Shown piece after piece: positions 58,295 through 64,000 of a stretch of DNA of 64,000 bases. Under the pieces are notes generated by a model. It did not search any database and was not told where the DNA came from. It saw only the letters and a program-made list of their open reading frames with translations. Position numbers and translations under genes: made by a program. Position 1 is the first letter of the stretch. The number at the start of each line of letters is the position of its first letter. Source of the stretch: Lachnospiraceae bacterium YSD2013 (GTDB lineage Bacteria; Bacillota; Clostridia; Lachnospirales; Lachnospiraceae); the NCBI GenBank assembly GCA_900100895.1, contig FMTX01000009.1, forward strand, positions 1 to 64,000. Direction: 5' to 3'.

Positions 58295-59782
58295 TTACCT
58301 TCTGTAGATGCTCGCCATGGTACGAAGCCAGTCGCGCTTTTCCTCGCTTATGGCGTCATTCCATAAGCGCCACCGCCAGTTGTTGCCGACAGTAGCCGGA
58401 TGATTCATACGTGCCTCATTACCAAGCGCCAAAATGTCCTGCATCTGTAGTATAACAACATTTGCGATTGATGAATAGGCTAATCTTATGAATGCGTCGG
58501 GAATTTCTTCTTTGTGCTTGATGCCGAGGTATTCATAGAGGAAGGCCAACTGGTAATCGCTCTTATCCTTAAAGTATCCCACAATTGTATCGCTGTCGTG
58601 AGTCGTGCCGTATACGACGCAGTTCGAGTCCTCGTAATTGTGCGGAAGGTATCTGTTGCCGGGATCCTGGTCGAAGGCAAAAAGAAGAACTTTCATACCC
58701 GCCCACTCAAGCTTATTCATGAGCTTTCTGACCGTCGGAATCACTACCGTTCCGAAGTCCTCGGCAATAATCGTAGTCTCGCCCGCAGCCTCGCAGATAG
58801 CGTCCGTAAGGAGCTTGCCCGGCGCTTTCTTCCACTTGCCGTTGGTGCCGTCCTCATCGCCCGCGGGTACGCAATAATCCTTGACGATGCCCACAAAGTG
58901 ATTGATACGGATTACGTCGTAGAGCCTGGTATTAATCTTGATGCGTTCTTTCCACCATTCAAAGTCGGTTTCTTCGAGCTGCTCCCAGTTATAAAGCGGA
59001 TTGCCCCAGTTCTGTCCGCCTTTGGAAAAAGCATCCGGCGGGCATCCCGCAACTTCCGTAAGATTGCCCTCTTCGTCTGTTCTGAATAAGTCTCTGTGCG
59101 CCCACACATCGGCACTGTCCTCCGACACATAAAGCGGCACTTCGCCGATTATCAAAACACCGCGCTTATTAGCGTATTCTTTGAGCTTGCTCCACTGTAT
59201 AAAGAATTCGTACTGCAGGAATTTCCAGAAAAGAATATCCCTTTCATTCTCCATCTCAAAAGTCTCAAGAAAGGCCTCCTCGCGGTACTTAAGGCCGTCG
59301 CGGTAATCCTGCCACCTTGCGTACTGATTGACCTCTTTAATGGCCATAAAAAGGGCGTAATCGTGAAGCCAGAAGACATTGTCCTTGCAGAACTCAAGGA
59401 AGTCCTCCGACGCGGTGTTGAAGTTGTCAAAAGCACTTCTTAACACCTTGAATCTGTTATGAAAAATGGCAGCGTAATCTATTCTGTCGGTCTCATTGCC
59501 CCAGCTGTACTCGCTCATGGTATTAAGGTCGAGTAAACCGTCTGCTGCAAGAGATTCGATATCAATCAAATAAGGATTGCCGGCAAAAGCAGAAAACGAC
59601 ATATAAGGACTGTCACCGAGTCCCGTGGGACCAAGCGGCAACACCTGCCAGTAAGTCTGCTTAAGATCCGCAAGCATATCAATAAATCTGTAAGCCTCTG
59701 AGCCCATTGTACCGATACCGTACTTGGACGGTAAACTCGATACTGCAAGCAATATGCCCGCTCCTCTTTTTAATTGCTTCAT
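58295..59782 (-). CDS. malQ: GH77 4-alpha-glucanotransferase homologue with Asp-to-Asn at the nucleophile position
   Basis: A 495-residue amylomaltase homologue. Family landmarks are intact: LAVSSLPSKYGIGTMGSEAY, YWQVLPLGPTGLGDSPYMSF, the acid/base in TTIIAEDFGT (E341) and YGTTHDSDTIVGYF (D396). The nucleophile motif, normally R-I-D-H-F-R-G, reads VIRINHFVGI: residue 294 is Asn (codon AAT, 58903-58901) and the following Arg is Val. If this alignment holds, normal disproportionation of maltodextrin should be strongly impaired. The reading frame is otherwise undamaged. Ribosome site GGGGGCAGCT. Upstream lies tRNA-Trp, downstream the C39-like gene. Confidence 0.88.
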   Translation of the reverse strand: MKQLKRGAGILLAVSSLPSKYGIGTMGSEAYRFIDMLADLKQTYWQVLPLGPTGLGDSPYMSFSAFAGNPYLIDIESLAADGLLDLNTMSEYSWGNETDRIDYAAIFHNRFKVLRSAFDNFNTASEDFLEFCKDNVFWLHDYALFMAIKEVNQYARWQDYRDGLKYREEAFLETFEMENERDILFWKFLQYEFFIQWSKLKEYANKRGVLIIGEVPLYVSEDSADVWAHRDLFRTDEEGNLTEVAGCPPDAFSKGGQNWGNPLYNWEQLEETDFEWWKERIKINTRLYDVIRINHFVGIVKDYCVPAGDEDGTNGKWKKAPGKLLTDAICEAAGETTIIAEDFGTVVIPTVRKLMNKLEWAGMKVLLFAFDQDPGNRYLPHNYEDSNCVVYGTTHDSDTIVGYFKDKSDYQLAFLYEYLGIKHKEEIPDAFIRLAYSSIANVVILQMQDILALGNEARMNHPATVGNNWRWRLWNDAISEEKRDWLRTMASIYRR

Positions 59783-59888
59783 AGCTGCCCCCGTAAATAC
59801 AATTTTCGTAATGTTTCGTATTTAATTAAAATTTACCATTTTGAGGCAAAAAAGTCAATAAAAGTGACACTGAACTATTGCACAAAAA

Positions 59889-59914
59889 TAGACGCGCACT
59901 TTTGTACGCGTCTA
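59889..59914 (-). terminator. Terminator after tRNA-Trp
   Basis: TAGACGCG (59889-59896) pairs with CGCGTCTA (59907-59914); TTTTTG follows on the minus strand. Confidence 0.85.
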
Positions 59915-59918
59915 CAAG

Positions 59919-59989
59919 CAGGGGCAGTAGGAATCGAACCCACATCGATGGTTTTGGAGACCACTGTTCTACCTTTGAACTATGCCCCT
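59919..59989 (-). tRNA. tRNA-Trp (CCA)
   Basis: Acceptor AGGGGCA/TGCCCCT, anticodon stem GTGGT/ACCAT with loop CTCCAAA (anticodon CCA), T-loop TTCGATT, discriminator G. The terminal CCA is not encoded. Confidence 0.95.
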
Positions 59990-59993
59990 ATAT

Positions 59994-60049
59994 AGTCGGC
60001 TTTCTTAAGCCGACTGTTGAATTATAGCATAGAGATTCCTATGAATCAA
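59994..60049 (-). promoter_or_regulatory. tRNA-Trp promoter and leader hairpin
   Basis: -35 TTGATT (60049-60044), 17-base spacer, extended -10 TGCTATAAT (hexamer 60026-60021). The likely start falls at the edge of a 9-base perfect stem, AGTCGGCTT (59994-60002) / AAGCCGACT (60007-60015), which would form the 5' end of the precursor. Confidence 0.8.
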
Positions 60050-60052
60050 GTA

Positions 60053-61048
60053 TTATTTTTTGGCTTTTCCGATAGATTTTCTTTCGACAAATTCGGGGCG
60101 TAACATGGTACGGCTTACCGGAATCTTGTGCATGAGAGAATCAAGCGTAAAGAACGCAAGACGGCCAAGTTCCAGACGTTCCTGACGAATGGTGGTAAGC
60201 GCCGGCTTAAGCTGTGAAGCAAGCGGAATATCATCGAATCCCACCACGCTTATATCCTGCGGAACCTTGAATCCGCGCTTCTTACACTCATCTATTACAC
60301 CGGACGCAATAAGGTCATTACCGCAAAGAATCGCGGTAGCTCCCGCGGATATCATACCCGGTACATAATACGGTGCACTCTCCGCTACGTAATAGCCGTG
60401 AGCCACAAGCTTCTCGTCGAACTCAAGTCCATGCTCGATAAGCGCTGCCTTGTAAGCCTCGTCACGCTGATTGGTAATCATGGAATTGGGCGAACCGTTA
60501 AGAAAAGCAATTCTGGTATGACCTAATTCCACAAGCTTAGCCACAGCTATGCTCATGCCTTCGTAGCTGTCCGTTCCCACATATCCGACATTGGTATTCA
60601 TCTTCACATAGTTGTCAAGAAGGGCTGTAGGAATCGTAGTACGGTTCATCTCGTCCATCCACTTGTCCATGAGTGCCATACCCATGACAAAGGCTCCCGA
60701 GTAGCCGTGACGGAGCATATATGTGTCGTAGCGTTCTTTGGCCTGGACGCGGGCGTTGATGGGTACTACTTCCACGTCCCATTTATCTCTGTAGGCCATC
60801 TGCTCAAAGCCCAGTACCAGGTCGTAGCCGAAGTCTTCTTCCTTAAGATACTCCATGTTCTCGACTAAAATCGCCAGTTTCTTAAGCTCTTCCTTGCGCA
60901 TTCTCTTAGTCTTGTAGCCCATTTCAACGGCAGTATCCAGCACAAGCTGACGAAGATCCTCGCTTATGTCGGGGGCTCCGTTAAGTCCCTTTGATACAGT
61001 ACTGACCGCTACTCCTAACCTGTTTGCTATGTCTTTGATTGTAGCCAT
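60053..61048 (-). CDS. LacI-family transcriptional regulator
   Basis: A 331-residue regulator. The N-terminal HTH MATIKDIANRLGVAVSTVSK with GLNGAPDISEDLRQLV is a classical LacI head; the periplasmic-binding-like core follows (LVLGFEQMAY..., STNS-type contacts SPNSMITNQRDEA). It lies 16 bases downstream of the GH51 gene in the same operon. Its probable operators, with LacI-like TAAANCGNTTTA symmetry, lie upstream of GH51 at 62590-62614, so autoregulated control of arabinan use is likely. Ribosome site AAAGAGGGTTTAA. Confidence 0.93.
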   Translation of the reverse strand: MATIKDIANRLGVAVSTVSKGLNGAPDISEDLRQLVLDTAVEMGYKTKRMRKEELKKLAILVENMEYLKEEDFGYDLVLGFEQMAYRDKWDVEVVPINARVQAKERYDTYMLRHGYSGAFVMGMALMDKWMDEMNRTTIPTALLDNYVKMNTNVGYVGTDSYEGMSIAVAKLVELGHTRIAFLNGSPNSMITNQRDEAYKAALIEHGLEFDEKLVAHGYYVAESAPYYVPGMISAGATAILCGNDLIASGVIDECKKRGFKVPQDISVVGFDDIPLASQLKPALTTIRQERLELGRLAFFTLDSLMHKIPVSRTMLRPEFVERKSIGKAKK

Positions 61049-61064
61049 TTAAACCCTCTTTAAC

Positions 61065-62570
61065 CTATACGGTAACCTCAATGTGCATTACGCTGCACTT
61101 AGGCATCTTGAAGGACAACTTGTTGCCTGTAGCCTTGATGCCTGCAAAAGAAGCCGTCTTGACGGTCTCAGGTGCATCGAAAGTGTTGTGCGCATGCATT
61201 TCCTCTGTAAGGATGTCTGCCTTAACCGACTTAATATCGGTCTCTGCAAAGAAGCCTTCGATATCGTAGTCTTCGGAGCAGGAAAGATTGGTAAGTGTAA
61301 CATGAATCTTGCCGTCTGCCGCAACAGATACGGACTCGGTAAGGTTGGGAACCTTGAAGTCGTCCTCAACACCGATAAGCTCGGTATCGATATGGCTGTC
61401 AAGAAGTTCGCCTTCCTGATGGAACTTATACATGTTGAATACGTGATAAGTAGGAGTCTTAACCATCTTGGGTCCTTCGGTAAGAATAACTGACTGAAGA
61501 ACGTTGACAAGCTGTGCGATATTGGCCATCTTGACTCTGTCGCAGTGCTTGTTAAAGAGGTTAAGATTAATACCTGCAACAAGTGCATCACGCATTGTAC
61601 TCTGCTGATATAAGAAGCCGGGATTGGTGCCGGGCTCTACATCATACCAGGTGCCCCACTCATCAATCATCATGCCGATTTTCTTATCGGGGTCGTACTT
61701 ATCCATGATGGCGCCGTGTCCCTTAATAAGGGTCTCCATGTAAAGAGTACGGCTGAGGGTCTGATACCAGGACTTCTCATCAAAGTCGGTGGATGAGCCC
61801 TTAACTTCCCATCTTCCGTTGGGGATGGTGTAATAATGAAGGCTCAAGCCGTCCATGAGACATCCTGACGAATGGTCAAAGCAGGTCTCAAGAACCTTCT
61901 CGGTCCAGTGGAAGTCGCCGGCATTGGCACCGCATGCAATCTTCTTAACGGGCTTAACCGCACCGTAGTTTCTGATATATGTCTGATAACGACGATACAA
62001 ATCTCCGTAATACTCGGGACGCATATTGCCGCCGCATCCCCAGTTTTCGTTGCCTACTCCGAAATAGTCAACGGTCCAGGGCTCTTCGTGGCCGTTCTTC
62101 TTACGTAAATCGGCCATGGGAGAAACTCCCTTGAAGGTCATGTATTCAACCCACTCGCTCATCTCCTGAACGGTGCCGCTTCCTACGTTACCGTTAATGT
62201 AGGTCTCGCAACCGATCTGGCGGCAAAGTTCCATAAACTCATGAGTACCGAAGCTGTTGTCTTCAACAACTCCGCCCCAGTGGGTGTTGATCATTTTCTT
62301 ACGTGTTTCCTTGGGACCTATGCCGTCTTTCCAGTGATATTCATCGGCAAAGCATCCGCCGGGCCATCTTAAAACGGGAAGCTTCATTTCCTTAAGCGCT
62401 TCCACTACGTCGGTTCTCATACCGTTAACGTTGGGGATATCCGAATTCTCTCCTACGTAAAGGCCTTCATAGATACATCTTCCGAGATGCTCGGAAAAGT
62501 TACCGTACAATTCCTTATTGATGTGTCCCTTTTTGACATTGGGATTTACGTACAATTTGTACATCGTCAT
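61065..62570 (-). CDS. GH51 alpha-L-arabinofuranosidase
   Basis: A 501-residue intracellular GH51 enzyme that removes arabinofuranosyl residues from arabinan or arabinoxylan oligomers. Catalytic residues are visible: acid/base E175 in [12 protein letters not shown] and nucleophile E304 in [12 protein letters not shown]. Other signatures are [19 protein letters not shown] and [19 protein letters not shown]. The length is that of the short cytoplasmic form, with no signal peptide. GGAG lies three bases before ATG 62570 and nine before the in-frame ATG 62564, so the true start may be the latter. Two candidate LacI operators overlap its promoter. Confidence 0.94.
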   Translation of the reverse strand: MTMYKLYVNPNVKKGHINKELYGNFSEHLGRCIYEGLYVGENSDIPNVNGMRTDVVEALKEMKLPVLRWPGGCFADEYHWKDGIGPKETRKKMINTHWGGVVEDNSFGTHEFMELCRQIGCETYINGNVGSGTVQEMSEWVEYMTFKGVSPMADLRKKNGHEEPWTVDYFGVGNENWGCGGNMRPEYYGDLYRRYQTYIRNYGAVKPVKKIACGANAGDFHWTEKVLETCFDHSSGCLMDGLSLHYYTIPNGRWEVKGSSTDFDEKSWYQTLSRTLYMETLIKGHGAIMDKYDPDKKIGMMIDEWGTWYDVEPGTNPGFLYQQSTMRDALVAGINLNLFNKHCDRVKMANIAQLVNVLQSVILTEGPKMVKTPTYHVFNMYKFHQEGELLDSHIDTELIGVEDDFKVPNLTESVSVAADGKIHVTLTNLSCSEDYDIEGFFAETDIKSVKADILTEEMHAHNTFDAPETVKTASFAGIKATGNKLSFKMPKCSVMHIEVTV

Positions 62571-62589
62571 TGTCTCCTTTATACTTTAG

Positions 62590-62614
62590 TAAATCGTTTT
62601 ATTAAATCGTTATA
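62590..62614. promoter_or_regulatory. Tandem LacI-type operators upstream of GH51
   Basis: TAAATCGTTTTA (62590-62601) matches TAAANCGNTTTA symmetry; a second, less perfect copy TAAATCGTTATA is at 62603-62614, 13 bases on. On the minus strand they overlap a -10 TATAAC (62615-62610) with TTTCCA 17 bases upstream. Confidence 0.65.
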
Positions 62615-62642
62615 CAAACTATACTGCATTTTGGAAACAATG

Positions 62643-64000
62643 TCAATGAACCATCGGAATATCCAGCGCATCTTTAATGTTGGAAACAGGAAAAAGTTCG
62701 ATTCCCTTAATACTTTTAAGTCTGTCCGAAAGATTGGAAGCCGGAAGCACCACTTTGTCAAATCCGAGCTTGGCCGCTTCTGCCACTCTCTGCTCGGCCT
62801 GACTTACGGCTCTTACCTCACCGCTTAAGCCTACCTCGCCGAATATGACGGTCTTCTCGTCAACCGCTTTGTTCCTGAAGCTTGATACGATAGCCAGTAC
62901 CGTGGCAAGGTCAAGTGAAGGCTCATTAATCTTCAAGCCTCCCGCTATATTAACGTAAGCGTCACAGTCGCCTATATTAAGTCCCGCACGCTTTTCAATT
63001 ACTGCCATAAGCAAATTCACACGGTTGTAATCCATACCCGTACTCTGGCGCCTCGGAATGCCGAAATTCGACCTGCATACAAGCGCCTGAATCTCTATCA
63101 TTACGGGACGGGTACCCTCCATGGAACAGGTAATCACCGAACCGCTGGCATCCCCCGCTCTTCCCGCAAGCATAAACTCCGAAGGATTTGGTACCTCAGT
63201 AAGGCCTTCAGAACGCATCTCGAATACACCGATTTCATCCGTCGAGCCGAAACGGTTCTTAACGCCCCTTAAAATCCTGTACGAAGCATGTCTGTCGCCC
63301 TCAAAATAAAGCACCGTATCCACCATGTGTTCTAGCACTCTGGGGCCTGCCACCGCGCCTTCCTTCGTAACGTGGCCGACGATGAATATATTAATCTCAA
63401 GAGACTTCGCTATCTGCATGAGAAAAGAAGTTGCCTCGCGTACCTGCGACACACTGCCCGGTGCTGAAGAAACATCGTCTTTGTACATAGTCTGGATAGA
63501 GTCGATTACAACTGTCTCCGGCGCTTCGGCCTTAATGGCCTCGCCGATGTCGGAAAGATTGGTCTCGCAAAGTATCTTAAGCCCGCCGAAATCCGTGCCG
63601 AGTCTGTCCGCGCGCATCTTAATCTGCCGAAGTGACTCTTCGCCCGATACATACAATACCTTATGACCTGACTTGGTAAGATTTCTGGTAACCTGCAAAA
63701 GAAGGGTAGACTTACCGATTCCGGGATCTCCGCCGATAAGCACAAGAGAACCCCTTACAATACCCCCGCCGAGAACTCTGTCAAGCTCGCCGATACCCGA
63801 TGATACCCTCTCGCTCTCGCTTCCCGTAATGTCCTTAAGCATCACGGGTGCGGTCTGCTTGGAAAGATAAGATATCTTGGCGGTCTTAGAACCCTTGTCG
63901 ACGGGTTCCTCCACAAATGTATTCCATTCTCTGCAGCCCGGGCACTGACCCAGCCACTTGGTCGACTCATAGCCGCAGGACTGACAGAAAAAAGCCGTTG
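62643..64000 (-). CDS. radA: DNA repair protein RadA (start beyond the window)
   Basis: RadA/Sms, a RecA-like branch-migration ATPase in recombinational repair. From the right edge the frame reads a zinc finger (CQSCGYESTKWLGQCPGCRE), which shows the gene starts before 64000; the GTG at 63914 is only an internal Val. Then come Walker A GGDPGIGKSTLLLQV, the RadA-specific KNRFGSTDE motif and a Lon-like C-terminal domain (DLATVLAIVSSFRNK; FGEVGLSGEVRAVSQAEQR). Ends at PMVH. It is 5' truncated only by the window, with no sign of damage. Confidence 0.95.
   Translation of the reverse strand, partial: TAFFCQSCGYESTKWLGQCPGCREWNTFVEEPVDKGSKTAKISYLSKQTAPVMLKDITGSESERVSSGIGELDRVLGGGIVRGSLVLIGGDPGIGKSTLLLQVTRNLTKSGHKVLYVSGEESLRQIKMRADRLGTDFGGLKILCETNLSDIGEAIKAEAPETVVIDSIQTMYKDDVSSAPGSVSQVREATSFLMQIAKSLEINIFIVGHVTKEGAVAGPRVLEHMVDTVLYFEGDRHASYRILRGVKNRFGSTDEIGVFEMRSEGLTEVPNPSEFMLAGRAGDASGSVITCSMEGTRPVMIEIQALVCRSNFGIPRRQSTGMDYNRVNLLMAVIEKRAGLNIGDCDAYVNIAGGLKINEPSLDLATVLAIVSSFRNKAVDEKTVIFGEVGLSGEVRAVSQAEQRVAEAAKLGFDKVVLPASNLSDRLKSIKGIELFPVSNIKDALDIPMVH

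Noticed and set aside
1-64000. CRISPR array or prophage
   Set aside because: No regularly spaced direct repeats, cas genes, integrase or phage structural genes were seen.

Overview
The window looks like chromosome of a Gram-positive anaerobe of the Lachnospiraceae (Clostridia), probably a gut or rumen plant-glycan degrader close to Butyrivibrio and relatives. The basis is gene content, not a database search: YesM/YesN two-component pairs beside CUT1 sugar importers, large GH94-type phosphorylases, a PurL/PurQ fusion, QueH, small cysteine-rich DUF6472-like proteins, AGGAGG ribosome sites before almost every gene, and tRNAs without encoded CCA. The genus cannot be fixed. Most genes lie on the minus strand.

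Layout. 1-1.1 kb: the 5' part of an IS200/IS605 transposase and a RelB/RelE-type toxin-antitoxin pair. 1.1-4.5 kb: a stand-alone FakA C-terminal-like domain, a GlsB/YeaQ membrane protein, a ZIP metal transporter, an unrecognised helical protein and a DMT exporter. 4.5-19.7 kb: a beta-glucan utilisation locus. A surface GH16 glucanase lipoprotein would cut polymer, a binding protein with two permeases would import oligomers, and two large GH94-type phosphorylases would release glucose 1-phosphate. A second binding protein is co-transcribed with YesM and YesN. 19.9-31 kb: DMT transporter, DUF4037, GNATs, nitrilase, P-loop and methyltransferase genes, CPBP protease, XRE regulators, PAP2-like protein and LysR. 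31-31.75 kb: a 21-codon peptide gene and gene remnants. 31.8-36.8 kb: a LytTR response regulator, a cysteine-rich small protein, a 7TM histidine kinase, a sugar-type binding protein and an APH-family kinase. 37-40.7 kb: PAP2, DUF6472, RlmD and MATE in one unit. 40.8-46.4 kb: uridine phosphorylase, TetR/DegV pair, TraX and two lipoproteins. 46.6-53.7 kb: tRNA-Val/Met/Pro operon, IspF, ArgS, QueH and PurL. 53.8-57.4 kb: TetR, a DUF6508-like protein and a 756-residue protein with a cyclic-nucleotide-binding-like N terminus and a large unassigned body. 57.6-64 kb: C39-like protein, an amylomaltase homologue with an altered nucleophile, tRNA-Trp, LacI with a GH51 arabinofuranosidase, and RadA cut by the window edge.

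The best candidates for undescribed biology are the 756-residue protein (55107-57377), the 21-residue amphipathic peptide gene divergent from a LysR gene (31137-31202), the GH77 protein whose expected nucleophile Asp is Asn (codon 58901-58903), the signalling cluster at 31.8-36.8 kb, and IspF with a cysteine-rich tail. No CRISPR array, prophage, rRNA or replication origin was seen.
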